Positions 28,162-36,173 of a DNA stretch of 39,563 nt are shown here, in pieces (positions within the stretch are counted from its first letter, which is position 1; each line of letters starts with the position of its first letter). Position numbers and translations under genes: made by a program. The notes under the pieces are model-generated. The model was given only the letters and a program-made list of their open reading frames with translations. It had not been told where the DNA came from and did not search any database. The DNA comes from Phenylobacterium sp. GTDB taxonomy: Bacteria; Pseudomonadota; Alphaproteobacteria; Caulobacterales; Caulobacteraceae. Location of the stretch: contig NZ_JAUYQL010000087.1 of NCBI RefSeq assembly GCF_030697305.1, forward strand, positions 1-39,563. The letters run 5' to 3'.

Positions 28162-29289
28162 ATGGCCGGGAGCGACATCACCAAGGACCTGATCTACGAT
28201 TCTGTGGCGCCGGACGACTTCGAGTCCATGCTGGAGCTTGATCGCTACAACGATCGCTCGAACGCCTTCGACAAGATCATCGCCGCAACCCACGACCACT
28301 TCTGGAATCCGCTGGACCCGAAATACATCGACTTCTCCACGCCGTTCGACATGGAGAACGAAATGCTGGTGCCCGAGGAGATGATCGCCTCGATGCAGAC
28401 GGTCTATGTCTCCGAGGCCTTGAGCGACTGGAAGACCCGGGTGCGGTTCGTCAACCAGTCGGTGCTGCGCTCGTTCTCCTCGATCCTGCACGGCGAGCAG
28501 GGAGCGCTGAACCTTTCGGCCTCGCTCTGTCATGTGCTGAAGGACCAGGGCGCGCAGGAATACGCCGCCAACCAGACGCGGGAGGAAGCGCGGCACGTCA
28601 CCGCCTTCGCCCTCTACATCAAGGCCCGCTGGGGTCGCCCCGTCGCCTGCGGGCCGGCGCTGAAGGACCTGCTTGTCGAGATCGTCGGCGCACCGCAGGT
28701 CTACAAGAAGATCGTCGGCATGCAGATGCTGGTCGAGGGCCTGGCCATGGGCGCCTTCGCCACCTTCTACGCCAACATCCGCGACCCCCTGGGCAAGCGG
28801 CTGCTGCAACTGGTGATGACCGACGAGGCCTTCCACCACAAATTCGGGAAGATCTGGGCCGAGCGCACCATCCCCCACCTGACCGCCGAGGAACACGCGA
28901 CCATTGAGGACTGGGCCGCGCACTGCTTTCAGACCCTGCTTTTCAACCTGGTCGCGCCGACCCAGCAGCTCGACCTCTATGCAGCGTTCGGCCTCGACGC
29001 CGATCGGGTGATCGCCGAGATGGCGCAGATCATGACCGACGACCAGCGCCGCGAGACCATGCGCGAGCAGACCAACATCTTCCGTGTGCTGGTGAAGACC
29101 CTGCTGAAGGCCGGCGTGATCACCGAGCGGACGCGGGCCTTCTACGCCACCTACGTCGACCTGGACGAACTGCACCGGGAGGGCGACCAGATGGTGGGCG
29201 ACGACATCGCCGCCGAGGGCGTGCGCTATCTGCGCGCGATCAACTTCCGCGGCCGCCCCGCCAACGACGGGCTGATCGCCGCGGAATAG
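28162..29289 (+). CDS. Ferritin-like / diiron oxygenase-type protein (possibly AurF/R2-like)
   Basis: Candidate diiron ligands HGEQGAL, REEARHV, VEGLAMG, TDEAFHHKFG in a helical protein of about 375 aa. Confidence 0.7.
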   Translation: MAGSDITKDLIYDSVAPDDFESMLELDRYNDRSNAFDKIIAATHDHFWNPLDPKYIDFSTPFDMENEMLVPEEMIASMQTVYVSEALSDWKTRVRFVNQSVLRSFSSILHGEQGALNLSASLCHVLKDQGAQEYAANQTREEARHVTAFALYIKARWGRPVACGPALKDLLVEIVGAPQVYKKIVGMQMLVEGLAMGAFATFYANIRDPLGKRLLQLVMTDEAFHHKFGKIWAERTIPHLTAEEHATIEDWAAHCFQTLLFNLVAPTQQLDLYAAFGLDADRVIAEMAQIMTDDQRRETMREQTNIFRVLVKTLLKAGVITERTRAFYATYVDLDELHREGDQMVGDDIAAEGVRYLRAINFRGRPANDGLIAAE

Positions 29290-29398
29290 CCGGATTCGGC
29301 GGGCACCCCGTTCGCGTCGGCGCATGATGGCCGAGCCCGTCCGTGTTACCCTGGCGCGTTCAGTCGCCGTTCAGCCGCTCCGGTGCATCCCCGCTCCC

Positions 29399-29935
29399 AT
29401 GACCTTCAAGCCCCTCAGATCACTGGCTGTCGCCGCCATCGCGGCTGTCGCCTTGTGCGGACAAGCCTTCGCCGCGGCGCCGCAGCCGACCGCCCGGGTC
29501 GACCTCAGCAAGATGATGGGCCGCTGGTACGAGGTCGCGCGCCTGCCCAACAAGACCCAGCGCGGCTGCCAGGCCGGAACCGTCGACTGGGTCCGATCCA
29601 CCGACGGATTCTCCGTGCTGCAAACCTGCCGCAAGGGCTCGCTGGCCGCGCCCAAGACCGAGTGGAAGGCCAAGGCCAAGCTGCTCGACGCCAGCACCAA
29701 CGCCAAGTTCAAGATGAGCTTCTTCGGCGGCATGATCAGCCAGGAGTACTGGGTGATCGACAATCGCCCGGAACAGGGCTGGCTGCTGCTGGGCACCCCA
29801 GGTGGAAACTACCTGTGGCTGATGTCGCGCCGGCCCGCGCTAGGCTCCCAGGCCAAGGCCGAAGCGCTCAGCCGCATCCGCCAGCTCGGCTATGACGTCG
29901 GCCGGCTGGAGCTGCCGCTGCCCGCCCGAGATTGA
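29399..29935 (+). CDS. Lipocalin family protein with N-terminal signal peptide
   Basis: DLSKMMGRWYEVARLPNKTQRGCQ (GxW motif), EYWVIDNRPEQGWLLLGTPGGNYLWLMSRRP; signal LAVAAIAAVALCGQAFAAA. Confidence 0.92.
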   Translation: MTFKPLRSLAVAAIAAVALCGQAFAAAPQPTARVDLSKMMGRWYEVARLPNKTQRGCQAGTVDWVRSTDGFSVLQTCRKGSLAAPKTEWKAKAKLLDASTNAKFKMSFFGGMISQEYWVIDNRPEQGWLLLGTPGGNYLWLMSRRPALGSQAKAEALSRIRQLGYDVGRLELPLPARD

Positions 29936-30837
29936 CCGAACCGGGCCTTGAGGCCCAGCGCCGGCTTCTCCACCAGGAACCAGGACGCCGCGGCGAACGG
30001 CAAGGTGGCGGCCATCGCGCTGGCGAAGTTCAGCATGCCGTAGTGCGCCAGCGCCTGTTGCAGCGGGAAGGCGTAGATGTAGACGCCGTAGCTCAAGTCG
30101 GCCGGCAGCTTCCCCGGCCGCACGACGCCGATCACCGCCAGCGGCAGCACGATCGGGCCTGCGAATGGGAACGCCGCCCAGGCCGCGATCCCCAGCCAAA
30201 GCGGGGTCTTCGGCGCATAGAGCCATAACAGCGAGCCCGCGCAGAACAGGTAGCCATTGCGAGCCGCCAGGAAGGTTATGCGACTGGCCGCCTCGTCGCC
30301 CCACGCAGGGATGAACAGCGGGATGGCCAGGAACGCGGCGGCGCTAAGCCCTGCGCCGATCGCCACCGCAGTGCGGTTCGCCCGCACCAGCATCAGCGCC
30401 AGGTAACAGGTGAACTCCAGGCGCAGCGTCCACAGCACCCCGTTGACCGCATGCGGGAAGGGATTGTCGGCGAACACCCCTGGCAGATCGTAGGTCACTG
30501 GATAGAGCAGGGCGTTGCGCAGCACGTAGAGCCAGGTCTGCGGAAGACTCCAGTAGGACGGCTCCAGGGTGAGCAAGCTGCAGCCGATCACCGTCACCAC
30601 CAGCGAGGCGATCAGTCCCGGCTCGATGCGCAGCAGGCGCTTGAGGAGATAACCGCGCGCGTCGCGCTGGTAGCTGCCGGTGACTAGATAGCCGCTGATC
30701 ACGAAGAACACACTGACGCCCAGCGCCCCGAAATCCTCGATCCCCGGCGCCGCCATGGCCGGAAGTCCGGCCAGCGGGAAGCAATGGCTGAACACCACCG
30801 CGCTCGCCGCCAGCAATCGCAGGAGGTCGAAATTCAT
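29890..30837 (-). CDS. Acyltransferase 3 family membrane protein
   Basis: FDLLRLLAASAVVFSHCFPLAG, GVSVFFVISGYLVTGSY, LLRIEPGL, VNGVLWTLRLEFTCYL. Confidence 0.92.
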   Translation of the reverse strand: MNFDLLRLLAASAVVFSHCFPLAGLPAMAAPGIEDFGALGVSVFFVISGYLVTGSYQRDARGYLLKRLLRIEPGLIASLVVTVIGCSLLTLEPSYWSLPQTWLYVLRNALLYPVTYDLPGVFADNPFPHAVNGVLWTLRLEFTCYLALMLVRANRTAVAIGAGLSAAAFLAIPLFIPAWGDEAASRITFLAARNGYLFCAGSLLWLYAPKTPLWLGIAAWAAFPFAGPIVLPLAVIGVVRPGKLPADLSYGVYIYAFPLQQALAHYGMLNFASAMAATLPFAAASWFLVEKPALGLKARFGQSRAGSGSSSRPTS

Positions 30838-30926
30838 GCCTGGGCGGGTAGCACGACGCGCCGGTGGGCGGTGAGTTTTCCTCTCGAGCTTGCATCGGGA
30901 ACGAAAGCCGAACAGGATCGATCGCG

Positions 30927-31382
30927 ATGGACGCTTCCGCCGCCCTGATCGCCACGCGACCCGAGACCACCCAGGCTGTGACGCGGGGCGCCGCGCGCCT
31001 GCTGGCCGCCTTGGACTATGCGCCTCTCGCAGAGGTGACCCTTCCCAACGGGCGGCGCGCCGACCTGATGGCGATCTCGCGCAAGGGCCGTCTGTTCATT
31101 GTCGAGGTGAAGTCGAGCCTGGAGGATTTCCGCACCGACCTGAAGTGGGGTGAGTACCTGCCCTATTGCGATGCTTTCGCCTTCGCGGTCGCGCCGGAGT
31201 TTCCGCGCCACATCCTGCCTGAGGAGCCCGGCCTGATCGTCGCCGACGGGTTTGGCGGCGCAGTGTTGCGCGAGGCCCCGCTGGTTCCGCTGGCGGGCGC
31301 ACGGCGCAGGGCGCTGACCTTGGCCTTCGCCAGGCTCGCCGCGCTCAGGGCCAGCGGCTCGCCGGCGACTCTGCTGGAGTAG
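30927..31382 (+). CDS. mmcB: MmcB family DNA repair protein (PD-(D/E)XK-like)
   Basis: RADLMAISRKGRLFIVEVKSSLEDFRTDLKWGEYLPYCDAFAFAV; 151 aa. Confidence 0.87.
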   Translation: MDASAALIATRPETTQAVTRGAARLLAALDYAPLAEVTLPNGRRADLMAISRKGRLFIVEVKSSLEDFRTDLKWGEYLPYCDAFAFAVAPEFPRHILPEEPGLIVADGFGGAVLREAPLVPLAGARRRALTLAFARLAALRASGSPATLLE

Positions 31383-31385
31383 TCC

Positions 31386-31943
31386 TCAGCGCGGCGCGCG
31401 TTTGGCCAGGATGCGCTGCAGGGTGCGGCGGTGCATGTTCAGCCGCCGCGCGGTCTCCGAGACGTTGTGGCCGCACAGCTCATAGACCCGCTGGATATGT
31501 TCCCAGCGCACCCGGTCGGCGCTCATCGGGTTTTCGGGCGGCGCGGGGTTTTCGTCCGGATGGGCCAGCAGCGCCCTGGCCACATCGTCGGCGTCGGCAG
31601 GCTTGGAGAGATAGTCGACCGCACCGGCCTTCACCGCCGCCACCGCCGTGGCGATGTTGCCGTAGCCGGTCAGCATGATGATCTTGGCGTCGGGCCTGGC
31701 CTCGCGTACCGCCTCCACGACGCTCAGGCCGGAACCGTCGTCCAGCCGCATGTCCAGCACCGCGTAGGCCGGCGGCTTGGACTTCACCGCCGCGACCGCC
31801 TCGGAGACGCTGCCGACCAGGACGGGCTCGAAGCCGCGCTGTTCCAGCGCCCGCCCCAGCCGGGTTCGCAACGGTGCGTCGTCGTCCAGCACCAGGAGCG
31901 ACTTGTCGGCGAGAGCGGCGATGGCGGCGGAGATATCGGTCAT
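31386..31943 (-). CDS. actR: Redox response regulator, ActR/RegA/PrrA family
   Basis: LLVLDDDAPLRTRLGRALEQRGFEP receiver, MLTGYGNIATAVAAVKAGAVDYLSKPAD, Fis-type HTH NVSETARRLNMHRRTLQRILAKR. Confidence 0.9.
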   Translation of the reverse strand: MTDISAAIAALADKSLLVLDDDAPLRTRLGRALEQRGFEPVLVGSVSEAVAAVKSKPPAYAVLDMRLDDGSGLSVVEAVREARPDAKIIMLTGYGNIATAVAAVKAGAVDYLSKPADADDVARALLAHPDENPAPPENPMSADRVRWEHIQRVYELCGHNVSETARRLNMHRRTLQRILAKRAPR

Positions 31944-32018
31944 GTTGCAACCCAAGAGCGCAGCGGGCCTACGGGAAGGTGCGGCATCATGTCGCTGAGC
32001 CGACGCGTTCCGCAAGCC

Positions 32019-32032
32019 ATGAACGTGTTCAT
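32019..32032. promoter_or_regulatory. 14-bp inverted repeat spanning the regB-like stop codon, upstream of the regA-like gene
   Basis: ATGAAC-GT-GTTCAT. Confidence 0.3.
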
Positions 32033-33393
32033 TGGCCGCCGACCTCGATCTTTGTTCGCGGCCAACGCGCGGAGACCACGGCGCCGTGCGGCCGGCCGTT
32101 CTGAAACGCGACGACGGCGCCGGTGCGCTCGAGCAGCGTCTTGGCGATGAAGAAGCCCAGACCCATGCCGATGTGGCCGGTTCGCGAGCCTTCCGCACCC
32201 GGCCGCGTGGTCACGTACGGCTCGCCCAGCTTAGCCAGCACCTCGGCCGAGAACCCGGGCCCGTCGTCACGGACCTCCATCGACACGCCCTCGGCGTCGA
32301 AGCGCGCGGTGACCAGCACTTCCGAATTGGCGAAGTCGACCGCGTTCTCGACGAAGGAGGTGAGCGCGTGGAGGATCTCCGGCATCCGCCAGATGTCCGG
32401 CGCCTTCACGCCTGCCGCGCCGGTGACGATCGCCTCCACGCGGACGCCCTTGGCGCCGGCATGCGGCTCGATCACCTCGTGTACGAGTTGGCGCAGGCTC
32501 ATGCGCTCATGCACCTCGTCGCTGGCGTCGGGGGTCTCGGTAAGGCGCCGCAGGATTTCGCGGCAGCGGTCGGCCTGGGCGACGAGCAGGTCGGCGTCCT
32601 CCTTCACGGAGGCGGTTGGCGCTTCGCGGCCGAGCTCCTTGGCGACGATGGCGATGGTGGCGAGGGGCGTACCGAGCTCGTGGGCCGCCGCCGCCGCCAG
32701 GGCGCCCAGGGCCGACAGCCGCTGCTCGCGCGCCAGCACCGCCTGGGTGACGTCGAGCGCCAGCGCCATCCGCGTCGACTCCTCGGCCGCCTGGCGCACG
32801 CAGCCGGCGATCAGGGCGATACCGGCGATGTTGGCCACAGCGGCCAGGGCGCGATGGCTCAACGCCACCTGCGCTGCGCCATGCGGCCACAGCAAAAGCG
32901 CCAGCACCACCGACGCCACGCAGGCCAGCGCGCCCAGCACCCGCACCGGCGCGCGCGGCAGGGTCGCGGCGCCTAGCGTCACTGGAGCGATCAACAGCAG
33001 GACGAACGGGTTCACCACGCCGCCGGTGAAGAACACCAGGGCGGCGATCTGCAAGATGTCGAGCGACAGGTGGGCGGTGGCCTCCCAGACGCTGCACACC
33101 CGCTGGCCCGGCGAGGAGACGCCGGTCAGGATGTTGATCCACAGGGTGGCGCCGATCACAGCGGCGCAAAGAGGATAGGGGGCCTCGAAGCCCGTCGCCC
33201 ACCCTGCGGCCAGCGCCAGGCTCTCCAGCCCGATCAGCAGCCAGCGCAGGGTGACGACGGTGCGCAGCCGCAGGCGGCTGTCCCGTCCGCCGCCTGAACG
33301 CCAGTCCGGCTCGGCTTGCGCAGCCTCCGGGCCGGGCCTATCGAGGCCGGCGGCGGGTCTGGGGGCGGCGGATGTCCCGATGCTGGCCATCAT
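32029..33393 (-). CDS. actS: ActS/RegB/PrrB family redox-sensing histidine kinase
   Basis: TGGVVNPFVLLL (quinone-site-type GGxxNPF), AAAHELGTPLATIAIV H-box, ADRCREILRRL (Cys box), VRDDGPGFSAEVL; upstream of the RegA-like gene. Confidence 0.9.
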   Translation of the reverse strand: MMASIGTSAAPRPAAGLDRPGPEAAQAEPDWRSGGGRDSRLRLRTVVTLRWLLIGLESLALAAGWATGFEAPYPLCAAVIGATLWINILTGVSSPGQRVCSVWEATAHLSLDILQIAALVFFTGGVVNPFVLLLIAPVTLGAATLPRAPVRVLGALACVASVVLALLLWPHGAAQVALSHRALAAVANIAGIALIAGCVRQAAEESTRMALALDVTQAVLAREQRLSALGALAAAAAHELGTPLATIAIVAKELGREAPTASVKEDADLLVAQADRCREILRRLTETPDASDEVHERMSLRQLVHEVIEPHAGAKGVRVEAIVTGAAGVKAPDIWRMPEILHALTSFVENAVDFANSEVLVTARFDAEGVSMEVRDDGPGFSAEVLAKLGEPYVTTRPGAEGSRTGHIGMGLGFFIAKTLLERTGAVVAFQNGRPHGAVVSARWPRTKIEVGGQ

Positions 33394-33480
33394 TGGCGAG
33401 GATCGCCCGTAACGCTCGTCCTGACGAGCCCTAAAGGGCGTGTCGGCGCCCGGCGATGCGGTTGATGAAGGAACATCGGG

Positions 33481-34093
33481 TTTGAAGCGTCGCGTTCTGT
33501 GGATCATCGCCGCCTGTGTCGTGGTCGCAGTCGCGCTCGCCGCCGTGCTCGGCGCGCGTGTCGCTGGCCGACCGGAGGCGGCCGAAGTGATCGGCGGTCC
33601 GTTCCAGCTGGTCGATCAATCCGGCCGATCGGTCGACGAGAGCCTGCTCAAGGGCAAGTGGAATGCGGTGTTCTTCGGCTTCACCCACTGCCCCGACGTT
33701 TGCCCGACGACGCTCTATGGCCTCGCCCAGACTCAGGAGCAGTTGGGGCGTCGCGCACGCGACTTCGGCGTGGTGTTGATCAGCGTCGACCCGGTGCGCG
33801 ACACGCCCGCGCAGATGGCCCTGTACCTGTCGAACCCGGCGTTTCCCAAGGGCGCGATCGGCCTGACCGGCACGCCGGCGCAGGCTGCGTCCGTCGCCAA
33901 GGCCTACCGTGTCTATCACCAGGAAAGCGCCCACGCGGACGGCCACATGCAGATGGACCACTCCACGGTGACCTATCTGATGAACCCGAAAGGTCGCTTC
34001 GTGTGCGCCTTGCCCATGGGACTGACGCCGGAACAGACAGCCGAGCGCGTCGGCAAGGCGATGCGTCAGGGACCCGCGGCGCGGAACTGTTGA
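33481..34093 (+). CDS. SCO1/SenC family protein (TTG start at 33481, or 33440)
   Basis: FFGFTHCPDVCPTTLYGLAQ (CxxxC), LISVDPVRDTP, DHSTVTYLMNPKGRF; divergent from the RegB-like gene. Confidence 0.93.
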
Positions 34094-34152
34094 ATGCTGG
34101 ACTCCGTTAACCGGCTTCCGCATATGCTGCGTTGCACAAAGTTGATGGCGCC

Positions 34153-35424
34153 ATGCTCTATACGCTCTATGAAGCCGGCTACTACGCCAGCACGCCCTTC
34201 CGCTTCGCGACGCGGCTGACCCGGGACTTATGGGGCTCGCCGCTGAACCCTGCGCGCGACACCGACATCGGGCGTCGCATTTTCGCCTCTTCCGACCTGA
34301 TCGCGAACCTCACCCGGCGCTATGGCAAGCCGGAATGGGGCATTGAGACCGTGGAGATCAATGGGGTTTCGGTACGGGTTCGTCCGACGGTGGTCTGGAC
34401 CAGTCCCTGGTGCCGCCTGGTCCACTTCTCGCGCGACGTGTCGGACCTGCGGCGCGCCGGCCGCACCGAACTCGATCCGCCGCTGCTGATCACCGCGCCG
34501 ATGTCCGGCCACTACGCGACCCTGCTGCGGGGCACCGCCCAGGCGTTCCTGCAAGACCACGAGGTGTTCATCACCGACTGGATCAACGCTCGCGACGTGC
34601 CGGTGCTGGAAGGCCGCTTCGAATTCGCCGACTACGTCGACCACGTCCGCGACATGCTCCGCGTGCTGGGTCCGCGTCCGCATGTGGTCGCTGTCTGCCA
34701 GCCGGGACCCGCGGTGCTGGCCGCCGCCGCTATGATGGCCGAGGACAATGATCCCTCCCGCCCGGCGACGATGACCATCATGGGCTCGCCGATCGACGCG
34801 CGCCTGTCGCCCACCGTGACCAACCAGCTCGCCGAGGAACGGCCCTTCGCCTGGTTCAAGTCGAACATGATCTACACCGTGCCCGCGCCATATCCGGGCA
34901 TGGGCCGGCGGGTCTATCCGGGCTTCGTGCAGCTGTTCAGCTTCATGTCGATGAACGCCGAACGCCACCAGGAGGCCCACTGGCGCTACCTTCAGCAGCT
35001 CATGGACGGCGACGGCGACTCCGTCGAGAGCCATCTGGCGTTCTACGACGAGTACCTGTCGGTCCTCGACCTCACCGAGGAGTTCTACCTCCAGACAGTG
35101 GACATCGTCTTCCAGCGACACCTGCTGCCCAAGGGCGAGCTGATGCATCGTGGGCGCCTCGTGCGCTGTGATGCGATCCGCGACATCGGCCTGCTGACCG
35201 TCGAAGGCGAGAACGACGACATCTCCGGCATCGGCCAGACCCAGGCCGCACACGCCCTTTGCTCAAACCTGCCTGACGACATGAAGATGGACTACGTCCA
35301 GCCGAAGGTCGGCCACTACGGCGTGTTCAACGGCCGCCGCTTCAACGAAGAGATCTATCCCCGGGTGCGCGACTTCGTGCGTCGCGGCGAAAAGGGCTTC
35401 GACAGGCGCGAAGAGGCCGCCTAA
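34153..35424 (+). CDS. phaZ: Intracellular polyhydroxyalkanoate depolymerase
   Basis: MLYTLYEAGYYASTPFRFATRL, APMSGHYATLLRGTAQAFLQDHEVFITDWINARDVP, HVVAVCQPGPAVLAA, VGHYGVFNGRRFNEEIYP. Confidence 0.94.
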   Translation: MLYTLYEAGYYASTPFRFATRLTRDLWGSPLNPARDTDIGRRIFASSDLIANLTRRYGKPEWGIETVEINGVSVRVRPTVVWTSPWCRLVHFSRDVSDLRRAGRTELDPPLLITAPMSGHYATLLRGTAQAFLQDHEVFITDWINARDVPVLEGRFEFADYVDHVRDMLRVLGPRPHVVAVCQPGPAVLAAAAMMAEDNDPSRPATMTIMGSPIDARLSPTVTNQLAEERPFAWFKSNMIYTVPAPYPGMGRRVYPGFVQLFSFMSMNAERHQEAHWRYLQQLMDGDGDSVESHLAFYDEYLSVLDLTEEFYLQTVDIVFQRHLLPKGELMHRGRLVRCDAIRDIGLLTVEGENDDISGIGQTQAAHALCSNLPDDMKMDYVQPKVGHYGVFNGRRFNEEIYPRVRDFVRRGEKGFDRREEAA

Positions 35425-35435
35425 CTCTGTAGGCG

Positions 35436-36164
35436 ATGTTTCGGACAGGGCGCGGATTCGCCGACGGCGATCGACTGCAGGTTGACGGCGCGACCGTTCG
35501 ACTGAGCGTCAATCCGCGCGCCCGGCGCGTGTCGCTGCGGCTGGATCGCCGCGGCGGCGAGGTGATCGCCGTGGCGCCGTCCCAGCGCCTGCTGCCGGCC
35601 GCCGTCGCCTTCGCCCGCGAGCGCGGCGACTGGATCGTCGAGCGGCTGGCCGAGTTCCCCAAGACCACGCCGCTGGTTCCCGGAGCGATGCTGTCGGTGT
35701 TCGGCGAGCCGGTGCGGCTGGAACAGAGTCAGGGTCGCGCGCGATGGCTGCCGGCCAGCGCCGACGCCCCCGCCCGCATCGCCGCCATGGGCGAAGGCGA
35801 AGGCTACACCCGCGCCGTGGTCCGCCAGTTGAAGCGCCGCGCCCTGGATGTCCTGAGCGATCGCACAGCCGTGCATTGCGCCGCGCTGGCCAGGCCCACG
35901 CCCGACATCGCGGTGATGGACGCCCGCTCCCGCTGGGGCTCGTGCACCCCCGGGCCCACGCCGAAGATCCGCTATTCCTGGCGTCTGGCCTTGGCTCCGT
36001 TCGTGGTCGCCGACTACGTGGCCGCCCACGAGTGCGCCCACCTGCTTGAGGCCAACCACGGACCGCGGTTTTGGGGTCACGTGCAGAGCCTGGTCGGCGA
36101 CCACCGACCGCACCGCGCCTGGCTCCGCGCCCAGGGCGCCTGGCTTCACGGCGTCGGCGGCTAG
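35436..36164 (+). CDS. YgjP-like M48-type metallopeptidase (DUF45)
   Basis: DARSRWGSCTPGPTPKIRYSWRLALAPFVVADYVAAHECAHLLEANHGPRFW. Confidence 0.92.
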   Translation: MFRTGRGFADGDRLQVDGATVRLSVNPRARRVSLRLDRRGGEVIAVAPSQRLLPAAVAFARERGDWIVERLAEFPKTTPLVPGAMLSVFGEPVRLEQSQGRARWLPASADAPARIAAMGEGEGYTRAVVRQLKRRALDVLSDRTAVHCAALARPTPDIAVMDARSRWGSCTPGPTPKIRYSWRLALAPFVVADYVAAHECAHLLEANHGPRFWGHVQSLVGDHRPHRAWLRAQGAWLHGVGG

Positions 36165-36173
36165 CGGGGCGCC

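Noticed and set aside
28105-29325. 406-aa minus-strand ORF antisense to the diiron-type gene
   Set aside because: His/Gly/Val/Arg-rich shadow ORF; the plus frame has conserved metal-ligand motifs.
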